This document shows, piece after piece, positions 42,595-51,472 of a stretch of DNA of 54,682 nucleotides. The DNA lies in the NCBI RefSeq assembly GCF_000308555.1, contig NZ_BAFY01000325.1, forward strand, positions 1-54,682. The letters are read 5' to 3'. Both the position numbers and the translations under genes were made by a program. Position 1 is the first letter of the stretch. Each line of letters opens with the position of its first letter. Origin of the DNA: Nocardia cyriacigeorgica NBRC 100375 (GTDB lineage: Bacteria; Actinomycetota; Actinomycetes; Mycobacteriales; Mycobacteriaceae). The notes under the pieces were generated by a model that saw only the letters and a list, made by a program, of their open reading frames with translations, was not told the origin of the DNA and did no database searches.

Positions 42595-43368
42595 CTAGAC
42601 GCGTTCGATACGCGCCAAAGTCCTTGCGCTGCCGTCGACTTCGAGCTGGACGTGCAGTCCGTCCCGGCTCTGCCACGACCGGATCAGCACCTCGTCGCCG
42701 GCCATGACCGGTCCGGCGTGTTCGAGGATCACCCGGTAGGGCGGGGCCGGTGCGTCGGGGAAGCGGGCGAGGGCTTCCTCGACCGCCTCCCAGTGCACCG
42801 CGTTGTTGACGTGGCCGTAGCGGTCCACATCGGTCACCCGCAGCGGGAACGGACGCACGTCGCCGTCGACGCCGGTGTGTTCCTCGAGTGCGGGACGCCA
42901 GCGCAGCCGGTGCTGGTCGGTGGCGGCGAGCATCGGCGCCATGAAGCGGTCGGTCATCCGGGCCGGGCGCCCGGCCTCGATGTCGACGTGGATGAGGAAC
43001 ATCTCGGTCTCGATCAGTCCGCCGTTCTCGCTGCGGACCTGGATGCGCATATTGCACCAGCGGTTCGACAGCGCCGAGGGCCAGCGCCGCAGATGCACCC
43101 GGTCGCCGAATTCGATGGGCGCGAGCACGTCGATGACGGTGCGGCGCACGATCCATCCCGGATGCAGATCCCCGTCCTCCACGACCTGGAGATGGTCGTA
43201 GCCGATGTCTTGCAGGTACCGCGCCACCGCGTCGAGCCGCAGCCGCTCCTCGCCATCGGTATCGCCGAGGCGCACCGGCCAATGCTCGTGAAAGGCCCGG
43301 TTCTCGTCCGGGCACGGGGTCAGGGGGAACGCGATCTGGGCCAGCCGGTCGGCGGTGGCGGTGCTCAT
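42595..43368 (-). CDS. Acyl-ACP thioesterase-like protein (double hot-dog)
   Basis: 257 residues from ATG 43368 behind gaaaggag. Two hot-dog domains are visible: FHEHWPVRLGDTDGEERLRL with a long helix (VARYLQDIGYDHL) in the first, and VTDVDRYGHVNNAVHWEAVE in the second, where the Asn and His of HVNN belong to the FatA/FatB catalytic set. These enzymes release fatty acids from ACP or CoA. The gene is convergent with gnd and divergent from a LuxR gene. Confidence 0.8.
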   Translation of the reverse strand: MSTATADRLAQIAFPLTPCPDENRAFHEHWPVRLGDTDGEERLRLDAVARYLQDIGYDHLQVVEDGDLHPGWIVRRTVIDVLAPIEFGDRVHLRRWPSALSNRWCNMRIQVRSENGGLIETEMFLIHVDIEAGRPARMTDRFMAPMLAATDQHRLRWRPALEEHTGVDGDVRPFPLRVTDVDRYGHVNNAVHWEAVEEALARFPDAPAPPYRVILEHAGPVMAGDEVLIRSWQSRDGLHVQLEVDGSARTLARIERV

Positions 43369-43448
43369 ACGGCTCCTTTCGCAGGTCGCGGGCCAGCGTA
43401 GTGCCGTCGACCCTTGCGTGCACGTGCCGCGCGGGGGACCGTGTTGAT

Positions 43449-45077
43449 GTGGTCGCTGACGTCGAGCCGGGCCGGACCGCGTTCCGCGCAGCCGCGTGGG
43501 ACGAGGCGTACGCGCTGCTGGGCCGGGTGGCCGAAACGACCGAACTCGACGCCGCCGACCAGGAGATCCTCGCCGAATGCGCCCACCTGCTCGGGCACAC
43601 CGAGCAGAGCGTCGATCTGCGCAGCAGGCTGTACGCGCGGTATGTGCATGATGGCGCGCACCGCGAGGCCGCACTGTGTGCCTATCGCATCCATCTCGTG
43701 CTGAGTCTGCGCGGTGACATGGCCGCGGCCATGGGGTGGCTGGCCCGCGCCCAGCGCCTGCTCGCCGCGGAGCCCGAATGCGCCGCGCACGGCTATGTGT
43801 GCCTGGCCGAGGCCGAGGCGAATTACTTCGCGGGCAATCTCGACGTGTCGCTGGAACTCGGACGACGGGTCACCGCGATCGGCGAGCGCCACGGAGATCG
43901 TGATCTGGTCGACTACGGCCTGCACCAGCAGGGCCGCGCCCTCGCCGCTCTGGGCGACATCGCGCCCGCGTTGGCCTTGCTCGATGAAGCGATGCTCGCG
44001 GTGGTGTCGGGCGAGGTGCGCAGTCCGCTGATCAGTGCGGGCATCTATTGCAGCTCCATCAACGTGTGTGAGGCCCTCTCCGATATCGCCCGGGCACAGG
44101 CGTGGACGTCGGCGTTCGAGCACTGGGCATGTTCGCATCCGGCAGGCACGCCGATCTCCGGATCGTGCCGGATGCACCGGTCGGTGATCCTCTGGTTGCA
44201 CGGATCGTGGATCGAGGCCGAACGGGAGGCGCGGCTGGCTTGCCAGGAGCAGAACGGAACCGTCGCGATGGACGCCGGCCGCGCCTGGTACCAGGTCGGT
44301 GAGATCCGTCGCGTGGTCGGCGATTTCACCGCCGCAGAGGAGGCGTTCGCGCATGCCGGCCGCTACGGCAGCGAAGTTCAGCCGGGTATGGCCTTGTTGC
44401 GCGCCGCGCAAGGGCGCACCGACGCCGCGATGGCGGGGCTGGCGCGGGCACTGGCCGAGCGGCCCGCCGATCGCCTCGCCCGCGCGAAACTGTTGCCGGC
44501 GATGGCCGAGCTATCGACGTCGGCGGGGGAGTATGCGCAGGCACAGCAGGTGGTGGCCGAACTGGATGCGCTGGCCGATATCGGACCGGCGGTGCGGGCC
44601 TGCGCCGCCTATGCGCGCGGTGCGCTGCACGTGGTCGACGATGATCCGGCCGCGGCGCTTCCCGTGCTTCGGACCGCCGCGCGGATCTGGTCGGAACTCG
44701 ATATGCCCTATGAACTCGCGCGCACCCGCCGACTGATCGGCACAGCGTGCCGATCGGTCGGCGACGAGGAGGCCGCGGCTGTGGAATGGGACAGCTGCCG
44801 CTCGATCTTCGCCCGGCTGGGAGCGGTACCCGACGTCGTCGCCACCGATGGGTTGCTCGCCGATCGCCGCACGTCGCCGCTACCGGCGGGCCTGACCGCA
44901 CGTGAGGCCGAGGTGCTGCGCCTGGTCTCCGGCGGGTTGACCAATCACGCTATCGCACAGTCGCTTTCGCTCAGCGATAAGACCGTCGCGCGTCATCTCG
45001 GCAATATCTTCACCAAGATCGGCGTCTCCTCGCGTGCAGCCGCGACGGCCTACGCCTACCGGCACGATCTCGCCTAA
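43449..45077 (+). CDS. LuxR-type transcriptional regulator with TPR-like region
   Basis: 542 residues from GTG 43449, with gggggac upstream; GTG 43401 is an alternative that adds 16 low-quality residues. The first 450 residues contain TPR-like helical repeats (ALLGRVAETTELDAADQEIL onward). The last 65 are a LuxR HTH (LTAREAEVLRLVSGGLTNHA, SDKTVARHLGNIFTKI). There is no ATPase domain, unlike the LAL regulators; signal input is unknown. The stop overlaps that of the acetyltransferase gene by 3 bp. Confidence 0.8.
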   Translation: MVADVEPGRTAFRAAAWDEAYALLGRVAETTELDAADQEILAECAHLLGHTEQSVDLRSRLYARYVHDGAHREAALCAYRIHLVLSLRGDMAAAMGWLARAQRLLAAEPECAAHGYVCLAEAEANYFAGNLDVSLELGRRVTAIGERHGDRDLVDYGLHQQGRALAALGDIAPALALLDEAMLAVVSGEVRSPLISAGIYCSSINVCEALSDIARAQAWTSAFEHWACSHPAGTPISGSCRMHRSVILWLHGSWIEAEREARLACQEQNGTVAMDAGRAWYQVGEIRRVVGDFTAAEEAFAHAGRYGSEVQPGMALLRAAQGRTDAAMAGLARALAERPADRLARAKLLPAMAELSTSAGEYAQAQQVVAELDALADIGPAVRACAAYARGALHVVDDDPAAALPVLRTAARIWSELDMPYELARTRRLIGTACRSVGDEEAAAVEWDSCRSIFARLGAVPDVVATDGLLADRRTSPLPAGLTAREAEVLRLVSGGLTNHAIAQSLSLSDKTVARHLGNIFTKIGVSSRAAATAYAYRHDLA

Positions 45078-46039
45078 CGCCAATCGTCGATCACATAGGC
45101 CTCGGGATGGCTGTAGCCACGATCGCCGGGCCGGTGCATGGCGATGCCCTGCAGGTAGGTGCGGTATCCGCGCGCGACCATGCTGCCGTAGGCGTGCGTG
45201 CGCGCCAGGCTCGTGCCCGCTTCCATGACCCCGGCTCCGCGTTCGGCGGCGAGGTCCTCACACGCGTCGAGGAGTTGTTCGAATCGTTCGCCCGCACCGC
45301 GCCCCGGGCTGACGGCACCGAATTTCACCAGGCAGACACCATCGCCGGCCTCGGTGCCCGCACCGAGATGGCAGACCGCCATCCCGGTCACCGCTCGGCC
45401 ATCCATGATCAGCACGGTGTCGCCGTGGGTACGCGTGCGCGCCATCTCCCCGGACAGATCCAACCCCTCGTACACCGAATCGGTCAGGGTGCGGCACATC
45501 GACAGCACCGTAGGCTCCTCTGCCCCGGACAATTCGGAGTAGGCCATCCACCCCGATGCCGGCTGCGCGCGCCGTACCGGTTTACGCATGATCGCGGTGA
45601 GATAGCGCGGCCAGAAGCCGAATTTCCGGTAGAGCTCGACGTGCTTGGGGCTCTGGGCGAAGGTGAACAACCCCTGGAGGGTGGTATCCCAGGCGGCGAA
45701 GCGCTCCATCACGGGCTCCATCAGCAGCGACCCCAGGCCGCGGTCCCAATATTCGGGCCGGACCGTCAACGGGCCGACCACCCCGACGCTGCCCCAGCGG
45801 GTCCCGAAGTTGGTCCCGGCCAGCCGGCCGTCGATGTCGGCGGCGAAGGCGGCACTCGGGTCGGCCGCCCACCGGGTACCCACCAGGTCTGCGCTCTCGG
45901 CGAACGCCATCGGATCCGGCAACCCGATGAACGTCCCGAAGGCGAGGCGGAAGATCGAATCCGCCTCCGGGAGATCGTGTTCCATCAATGGACGATACGT
46001 GGTGCCGGCGGTGTGCCGGTCTCTTGTCACAGTGCTCAT
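45074..46039 (-). CDS. GNAT acetyltransferase (probably tandem GNAT)
   Basis: 321 residues from ATG 46039. The first half has PLTVRPEYWDRGLGSLLMEP (acetyl-CoA motif A); the second half has AVCHLGAGTEAGDGVCLVKF and FEQLLDACEDLAAERGAG, a degenerate GNAT copy. GNAT enzymes move acetyl from acetyl-CoA to an amine; the acceptor is unknown. The gene is convergent with the LuxR gene and stands ahead of a 292-bp gap without a supported gene. Confidence 0.75.
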   Translation of the reverse strand: MSTVTRDRHTAGTTYRPLMEHDLPEADSIFRLAFGTFIGLPDPMAFAESADLVGTRWAADPSAAFAADIDGRLAGTNFGTRWGSVGVVGPLTVRPEYWDRGLGSLLMEPVMERFAAWDTTLQGLFTFAQSPKHVELYRKFGFWPRYLTAIMRKPVRRAQPASGWMAYSELSGAEEPTVLSMCRTLTDSVYEGLDLSGEMARTRTHGDTVLIMDGRAVTGMAVCHLGAGTEAGDGVCLVKFGAVSPGRGAGERFEQLLDACEDLAAERGAGVMEAGTSLARTHAYGSMVARGYRTYLQGIAMHRPGDRGYSHPEAYVIDDWR

Positions 46040-46331
46040 GGTCGAACAGTAGGGCCGGGACCGTCGAACCCTCATCGGGCGAACGGCCCATCCGGGCGGC
46101 GGGTCGGCATGGGGTGAACAGCCCATGTCATGCGAACGCACGAGGCGCGGAACTCGTCCGCCCCGTGGACCGCCGCCTGCCCGGCACCGGCGGCGGGCGC
46201 GGAGGCGACCGGCGGAGTCCCGATCTCCGGGACGCGATCGGCTGCCGATACCGGAGGAAGAGCAGTATGGAGGGAGAGGGTTGCGCCGCGTCACCGGCGT
46301 GGCAGGAGCGGCGAGGTAGAGGAGTGTGGGT

Positions 46332-46871
46332 ATGCGAGGAATCAACCACGTCGTGTTGTACGTGTCGGACCTGGAACGCAGTCTCGCCTTCTACGAGGGA
46401 GTTCTCGGCTTCGAGCGGCTGCCCGGCGGATTCCCCGGCGGCGCGTTCCTGCGGCACGCGGGCTCGGCCAACGACCATGACCTGGGTCTGTTTCAGGCCC
46501 GCAACTCGGCGGCGGCGCCGCCGGGGTCGGTCGGGCTGTACCACGTGGCATGGGAGGTCGACACCCTGGATGAACTCGCTGCCATGCGCACCGCGCTGGC
46601 CGAGGCACGGGCACTGACCGGTGCCGGGGATCACGCGTCGACCAAGGCGGTCTACGGCCGCGACCCCGACGGCATCGAGTTCGAGGTGTGCTGGCTGGTG
46701 CCCGACGAGCGGGTGGAAGAGGCGCTGCGGACAGCGACCTCGATGACCGCGCCGCTCGACATCGCGGCCGAGATCGAGCGGTACGGCGCGAACACTCCGG
46801 GCGGCCCGCGCACCGATCCGGCCGTGTGGGCTCGGATCGCGGAACGCACTGCCGTGCAGGGGCTTTCCTGA
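46332..46871 (+). CDS. VOC (glyoxalase/extradiol dioxygenase fold) protein
   Basis: 179 residues from ATG 46332 behind gaggag. It consists of one VOC module: INHVVLYVSDLERSLAFYEG with the first metal His (residue 6), GLYHVAWEVDTL with the second His, and DPDGIEFEVCWLVPDE with the Glu. The metal-binding triad is complete, so an active dioxygenase, isomerase or resistance protein is possible. The C-terminal ~45 residues are extra. Substrate unknown. Confidence 0.8.
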   Translation: MRGINHVVLYVSDLERSLAFYEGVLGFERLPGGFPGGAFLRHAGSANDHDLGLFQARNSAAAPPGSVGLYHVAWEVDTLDELAAMRTALAEARALTGAGDHASTKAVYGRDPDGIEFEVCWLVPDERVEEALRTATSMTAPLDIAAEIERYGANTPGGPRTDPAVWARIAERTAVQGLS

Positions 46872-46934
46872 AACAGACGGGCGTTCGCGCACCGTCGGCC
46901 GGCGGACCGGGTCTGCCCGGCAGCTGTCCTGGTG

Positions 46935-47213
46935 CTAGTTCAACGCGTTCAGGTCCACCAGGGTGGCGAAGATGGTGGCGCCGTGGTCGGTGCCTTCGGC
47001 GCCGGACAGGATCGAGTCGAGCAGGGGTGCGTTGGCGAGCATCCCTGCGCCGTAATGGCCGGTGCTGCGGGCGCTGGACAAGACGGCGTAGATGACCGAG
47101 GCGTAGACCTTGGAGCGGGGCACGGTCAGGTGGGCGATGGTGTCGAGGCGGGCGTCGACGGCGTCGATCACCTCGCGCAGGACGGCGATTTCGATCTCGC
47201 GCAGTCTGTCCAC
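46935..47213 (-). CDS. Small helical protein, unknown function
   Basis: 92 residues from GTG 47213. It is mainly helical (LREIEIAVLREVIDAVDARL) and ends TLVDLNALN; no motif or membrane helix is seen. It starts 2 bp after the next upstream small gene and is very likely co-expressed with it. Family not recognised. Confidence 0.5.
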   Translation of the reverse strand: MDRLREIEIAVLREVIDAVDARLDTIAHLTVPRSKVYASVIYAVLSSARSTGHYGAGMLANAPLLDSILSGAEGTDHGATIFATLVDLNALN

Positions 47214-47215
47214 GG

Positions 47216-47401
47216 CTAGTACCCGAACTTCATGCGGTTGGACGGTGCCATGCGGTGGTGTTGCACCAGTAGGGTTTTCGCCTGTGACTTGATGGCGCAG
47301 ACGGTGACGGGACAGTCGATGTGTTCCTGCATCACCCGGTGTGCGAGCTCGACACTCATGCTGAGCACGGCGTTGTGGCGAAAAGGGGGAAGGGCGTTCA
47401 T
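47216..47401 (-). CDS. Small protein with conserved-looking Cys and His, unknown
   Basis: 61 residues from ATG 47401 with ggaggtgcccacg before it; an extra 9 codons to ATG 47428 are possible. The core FRHNAVLSMSVELAHRVMQE, HIDCPVTVCAIKSQ and LVQHHRMAPS has one repeated C-x4-C spacing and several His, but I cannot name a metal motif. It forms a tight two-gene unit with the 92-residue gene. Family not recognised. Confidence 0.45.
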   Translation of the reverse strand: MNALPPFRHNAVLSMSVELAHRVMQEHIDCPVTVCAIKSQAKTLLVQHHRMAPSNRMKFGY

Positions 47402-47646
47402 AATCGTGGGCACCTCCGGTCTCGTCATCGGTTGGTGTGCCCCGAGTGGCCGGGGTCCGATTGGGGCGGACCTCCTCCGGCGCTCAGGAGCTGAGCTCAG
47501 TAGACACGCCGCGCAAGGGCTTTGGAATGTCCATCGTCGGGTTTCTTACGCCGAGACAACCAATTTCTGCGATGGTCCGAACACGACCACGTGCTCCATG
47601 GCGAGGCGTTCCATAATTCGAACAATCCGATAGCGAGGCTAACGAG

Positions 47647-48528
47647 ATGGCAGCGGGGTCGACACTCCCACAACGGGCGGCCGGGCGGGAACTGCGCAGG
47701 TTGCGGATGCGAGCGGGCAAGAGCCAAACGGCGGCGGGCAAGGTCATCGAGGTCTCGCCGCAGACCATCGGGAGGATGGAAGACGGGTTACCGACGAAGT
47801 TGTCGCGGGTGTACGTCAACGCGCTGTGCGATGAGTACGAAGCGAGTGCAGCCGAGCGCGAGCGGCTGCTGACGTTGGCTGCGGAGGTCGAGGAGGCGAA
47901 GAAGGCCGGGAACGGTTGGTGGAGAAGTTATCCGGTCGAACCGAAGTTCGATCACTACCTCGGGCTGGAAGATGCCGCGCGGAGTATCACAACGTTCCAG
48001 CTGACCCTGGTCCACGGGCTTCTGCAAATTGCGGAGTACCGGCGCGACATGCTCTGGGTCGCCAATCCGACCATGCCGACCGATGAGGTGGAGCGCCAGG
48101 TTGAGTTGGCCATGCGGCGGAAAGCCAAACTGGATCAGGAAGGATTCAGTATGGACGTGATCTTGTCGGAAGCAGTGTTGCGTCATCGGGTCGGCGGACC
48201 CCCAGTTATGGCGCGGCAGCTTCGGCATCTGGCCGAGGCGACTACGAGACCGAACATCTCTGTCCGTGTGATCCCACTGCATGCCGACGGGCATATCGGA
48301 CTCCAGGTCGGGTCATTCACACTGCTGGAATTCCCGCCCCTGCCATCGTCGCGGATGATCGAGCCACCCGTGGTTTACGTCGAGGAATGGGCGGGCCATT
48401 TGTTCCTCGAGCGCGCAGCCGAGATCGAGCGCTATCGGCACGCCTGGACGGCGCTGCAGCGTGTAGCGTTGGACGAACAAGACACCAGGTCGCTAATCCT
48501 GGATATAGCAAAGGAGTTCGAAGCGTGA
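47647..48528 (+). CDS. XRE-family HTH regulator with DUF5753
   Basis: 293 residues from ATG 47647. Residues 10-70 are an XRE HTH (GRELRRLRMRAGKSQTAAGK onward, with SPQTIGRMEDG as recognition helix), then a linker, and the C-terminal ~180 residues are DUF5753 (FQLTLVHGLLQIAEYRRDML, then VILSEAVLRHRVGGPP, then RVIPLHADGHIGLQVGSFTL). Such regulators pair with DUF397 proteins, as in Streptomyces WhiJ-type loci. It overlaps the first DUF397 gene by 4 bp (GTGA). The gene is less GC-rich than its neighbours. Confidence 0.85.
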   Translation: MAAGSTLPQRAAGRELRRLRMRAGKSQTAAGKVIEVSPQTIGRMEDGLPTKLSRVYVNALCDEYEASAAERERLLTLAAEVEEAKKAGNGWWRSYPVEPKFDHYLGLEDAARSITTFQLTLVHGLLQIAEYRRDMLWVANPTMPTDEVERQVELAMRRKAKLDQEGFSMDVILSEAVLRHRVGGPPVMARQLRHLAEATTRPNISVRVIPLHADGHIGLQVGSFTLLEFPPLPSSRMIEPPVVYVEEWAGHLFLERAAEIERYRHAWTALQRVALDEQDTRSLILDIAKEFEA

Positions 48529-48731
48529 GCGTAGATCTTTCTGGGGCGCGGTGGTTCAAGAGCAGCCGGTCGGAAGCCGCGAACGCGTGTGTGGAAGTCG
48601 CCCATCTCGACGGTGGCATGGTCGGCGTCCGTGACTCCAAGAATCCGACCGGTCCGGCGCTGGTCTTCACTCCGTCGGAGTGGGACGCGTTTCTGAGCGG
48701 AGCCACTGACGGCGAGTTCGACCGTCCCTGA
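48525..48731 (+). CDS. DUF397 protein, first copy
   Basis: 68 residues from GTG 48525, overlapping the XRE gene by 4 bp. The DUF397 core (ARWFKSSRSEAANACVEVAH, then VGVRDSKNPTGPALVFTPSE and WDAFLSGATDGEF) is complete. DUF397 proteins are the small partners of XRE-DUF5753 regulators and may act as antitoxin-like or regulatory cofactors. It is 91% identical in protein (62 of 68) to the next gene. Confidence 0.9.
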   Translation: MSVDLSGARWFKSSRSEAANACVEVAHLDGGMVGVRDSKNPTGPALVFTPSEWDAFLSGATDGEFDRP

Positions 48732-48806
48732 GGCGGAAGTGGCCAGGTACTTCCATCCGATCCCGGGCCCGCGCCGCCGGTCCTGGCTAGTGAAGGAGTT
48801 CGAACC

Positions 48807-49013
48807 ATGAGTGTCGATCTGTCCAGGGCCCGATGGTTCAAGAGCAGCCGGTCTGCGGACGCGAACGCGTGCGTGGAAGTCGCCCACCTCGATGGCGGCC
48901 TGGTCGGTGTCCGCGACTCGAAGAACCCCTCCGGTCCGGCGTTGGTGTTCACCCCGTCCGAGTGGGACGCCTTCCTGGCCGGTGCCACGGACGGCGAGTT
49001 CGACCGCCCCTGA
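48807..49013 (+). CDS. DUF397 protein, second copy
   Basis: 68 residues from ATG 48807, with aaggag 8-12 nt ahead. It matches the first copy except at residues 7, 17, 18, 32, 42 and 58. The start changed from GTG to ATG, perhaps because it is not translationally coupled. It lies 75 bp after the first copy and is probably in the same transcript. One copy may be a variant partner for a different regulator. Confidence 0.9.
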   Translation: MSVDLSRARWFKSSRSADANACVEVAHLDGGLVGVRDSKNPSGPALVFTPSEWDAFLAGATDGEFDRP

Positions 49014-49208
49014 TCGCAGCTGACCGCGGGCTCGGGGGGCGGCGGCCAAATCCTCGCCCCGGTCCGCGAGTGCGTCCGGAGTCGGCACCCCGGCGGTGTG
49101 CGTCGAGTCGAGTGCGGTCCCACCGTGTCCGGGCCGGGGGGATACCCCGATCCGGATTCCAGGGTCACGCCGGATGTGCCTCGTCGGGGACGAAACTAGG
49201 TTTCGGTC

Positions 49209-50390
49209 ATGCCTTCTACTGTGCGAATACTCCGGGCCGCGGCGCTCGGCGCAGCAACCCTGCTGGCCGTCGGGGTGATCACCGGGTGTGCGGAGTCGGC
49301 CGGCATTTCTCCGGACGAGCAGTTGCGCCAGGATGTCGAGGCGATCCACGCCCTCGGTGTCAGCGGTGCCCAAGCGCGAGCTATCGGGGCTGACGGTCGC
49401 CAGGCTGTCGCCACCAGTGGCAGCGCCGACCAGACCGCCGGCCAACCGGTCGATCCCGAGGGCTACTTCCGGATGGCCAGCACGTCGAAGACACTCATCG
49501 CCACCGTGGTGCTGCAACTGGCGGCCGAGTCCACGCTGTCGTTGAACGACACGGTCGAGCACTGGCTGCCGCACGTGGTGCAGGGTAACGGCAACGACGG
49601 CAACCGCATCACGATCCGTCACCTGCTTCAGCACACCAGCGGAATCCACGACGATCTGCCCGGATACACCACGCCGCAGGAGTACTACCAGCAGCGCTAT
49701 GACGTCCACACCGCCGAGCAACTGGTGGCACGCGCGATGGAGCATGCACCGGATTTCCCGCCCGGAGCGGGCTGGTCCTATTCCAACACCGGCTACATCC
49801 TGCTCGACATGATTATCGAGCAGGCCACCGGCCGGCCTGCCCGTCAGGAGATCGAGGAGCGCATCCTGGTCCCGCTCGGCCTCGAGCGGACCCGGTGGAT
49901 GGGCGCCTCGCCGACCGTGCCCGCACCGCACGCACGGACCTACCAATACTTCGGCCCCGGTGCCGAAGTGGATGTCACCGAACAGATATCCGTCAGCCAG
50001 AATTTCTCGTGGGTGGCGACCACTCAGGACGAGAACGACTTCTTCCGCGCGGTGCTCGCAGGACGCCTACTACCACCCCAGCAGCTGGCCGAGATGAAGC
50101 AGACCGTCCCCGTGAGCGCGCAGGTACAACAGCTGTGGCCCGGCGGTCGATATGGGCTCGGCCTGGTGCAGCGGCCCCTGAGTTGCGGAGGAATCTACTG
50201 GGGTCACGAGGGCGGGGACGGCGGCTACGTGACCCTCAACGGCGTCAGCGACGACGGCCGGCGCAGCGCCGTGGTTTCCATGTCCGAAGCACTCGGCGAC
50301 ACCCCGGAGCACATCCGGGACCAAGAGAACGCGGCGAGCGCCCTGATCGATCACGCACTGTGCGCCGGGGCCCGCACCTCGTCCGAGTGA
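49209..50390 (+). CDS. Beta-lactamase-fold serine hydrolase lipoprotein (class C/DD-peptidase-like)
   Basis: 393 residues from ATG 49209. The N-terminal signal ends in the lipobox VITGC, so the protein is probably lipid-anchored outside the cell. MASTSKTLIATVVL holds the SxxK catalytic Ser and Lys, YSNTGY is the YxN motif, and HEGGDGGY fits the third motif (HxG-like). Family members are beta-lactamases, D-alanyl-D-alanine peptidases or esterases. The gene has a tail of about 25 residues. Substrate unknown. Confidence 0.8.
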   Translation: MPSTVRILRAAALGAATLLAVGVITGCAESAGISPDEQLRQDVEAIHALGVSGAQARAIGADGRQAVATSGSADQTAGQPVDPEGYFRMASTSKTLIATVVLQLAAESTLSLNDTVEHWLPHVVQGNGNDGNRITIRHLLQHTSGIHDDLPGYTTPQEYYQQRYDVHTAEQLVARAMEHAPDFPPGAGWSYSNTGYILLDMIIEQATGRPARQEIEERILVPLGLERTRWMGASPTVPAPHARTYQYFGPGAEVDVTEQISVSQNFSWVATTQDENDFFRAVLAGRLLPPQQLAEMKQTVPVSAQVQQLWPGGRYGLGLVQRPLSCGGIYWGHEGGDGGYVTLNGVSDDGRRSAVVSMSEALGDTPEHIRDQENAASALIDHALCAGARTSSE

Positions 50391-50706
50391 GCACCCGCTC
50401 ATCGTCGTCGTCACCGTGCTGTCCGAACTCGCGCTGTCCTCGTCGAGTGCGCAAAGCCTGGCCGCCGCCCCGCCGTTCATCACCCACGGCGACGCGGGCG
50501 ATGTGATTCCGGCCATGCTCGCCTGCCGGTTTCCGGCTCCGTAGATGGCAACCCCCGCGGGGTACCGATCCGCTCGATTCGCGCACCCGGCCCTCGGCCT
50601 GACAGGATGCGCAGCGCAGTGCGGTCGAGGTGGGTGCATTCGCCACGTGGAAACGATGATCTACCCCCTCGGCTGAGGGACACGTGGTTGGAAAGGAACA
50701 CCGGGA
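50391..50706. other. 316-bp gap after the beta-lactamase-fold gene
   Basis: No supported gene. A 50-codon open stretch (50392-50544, plus) reads as a protein-like string but has no start codon with a ribosome site. The remainder contains the ggaaaggaac site that serves the YqcI/YcgG gene. Confidence 0.4.
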
Positions 50707-51438
50707 TTGACGACGGATGCGCGGGCTGAGCTGGAGGCATTTCTGCTCGGGGACCGGTTCGCCTGTCTGGCGGGCCGCTCCGCCTGGCGGCAGGGCGGCA
50801 TCACTCACCGCCACTACGACGTGATGGGTGGCGAGGAATCGGCGCGATTGATGGCCTTGGATCTGGCCGAGTTCGTCGGCGCCGCCGACTGGAGCGCACG
50901 CAAATTCACCAGCTTCATCGCGACCTTCGAGCAGCCGCGCGGCGTGGACGAGCTGCGTTTCGAAGAGCTGCTGTGGCAGCACCTGCAACTGCTGCACGAA
51001 GCCGACGCCGACCGCTACGCCTGGGCGCCCGGCTACTCCTCGGACCCGCAGTCCGGCGAGTTCGGCTACAGCGTGGCCGGCCACCCGTTCTTCGTCATCG
51101 GCCTGCACGAAACCCACCGTCGTTACGGCCGCCGCCCACCGTTCCCGATGCTGGCCTTCAACTCCCACGAGCAGTTCGGCCGCATCAAGGCCGCGGGCAT
51201 GTGGGACCGCCTGGCCGAGAAGATCCGCAAACAGGACATCGCGCTCCAGGGCGACATCAACCCCAACCTGCTCGAATACGAGAAGCTCTCCGAAGCCCGC
51301 CGCTACTCCGGCCGCCCCAAACCCGCCGACTGGCAATGCCCGTTCAGCGCGCGTCCCGCCGCCCACGACCGCGAACTCGCCGCGGCCAACGACCGCGATC
51401 TTGCGAGCACTCACGAACGCGAACTCGCAGGCGCCTAG
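50707..51438 (+). CDS. YqcI/YcgG family protein
   Basis: 243 residues from TTG 50707, with aaagga 10 nt before it. GDRFACLAGRSAWRQGGITH is the N-terminal family stretch with Cys, then HPFFVIGLHETHRRYGRRPP with repeated His, and a C-terminal PFSARPA before a repetitive Arg/Glu/Leu tail. As I recall, the family (PF08892) includes GntA, a heme-dependent N-hydroxylase in guanitoxin synthesis, so a heme enzyme is possible. No partner gene supports a pathway here. Confidence 0.7.
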   Translation: MTTDARAELEAFLLGDRFACLAGRSAWRQGGITHRHYDVMGGEESARLMALDLAEFVGAADWSARKFTSFIATFEQPRGVDELRFEELLWQHLQLLHEADADRYAWAPGYSSDPQSGEFGYSVAGHPFFVIGLHETHRRYGRRPPFPMLAFNSHEQFGRIKAAGMWDRLAEKIRKQDIALQGDINPNLLEYEKLSEARRYSGRPKPADWQCPFSARPAAHDRELAAANDRDLASTHERELAGA

Positions 51439-51472
51439 CAGCCGATCGCGGGAAGCCGCGCAGCGCCGGTGT

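Larger units (their letters stand above)
48511..49013 (+). repeat. Tandem duplication of the DUF397 gene
   Basis: Two copies of about 220 bp (48511-48731 and 48790-49013), each led by AAGGAGTTCGA, encode DUF397 proteins that differ at only 6 of 68 residues although many third positions differ. The pattern implies an old duplication kept by protein-level selection, not a recent copy. Confidence 0.8.

Noticed and set aside
41642..43600. A 652-codon minus-strand open frame over gnd and the thioesterase gene
   Set aside because: The gnd and thioesterase genes explain the DNA; the frame is a shadow.
46040..46331. A gene or RNA in the 292-bp gap before the VOC gene
   Set aside because: No frame with coding character, no hairpin or promoter stands out; only a ribosome site for the VOC gene.
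48511..48806. Insertion-sequence origin for the DUF397 duplication
   Set aside because: No terminal inverted repeats, target-site duplication or transposase; the copies differ too much for a recent event.
50392..50544. A 50-codon protein-like stretch between the beta-lactamase-fold and YqcI genes
   Set aside because: No start with a ribosome site, no recognisable domain, and it is short; could be a remnant but too weak to call.
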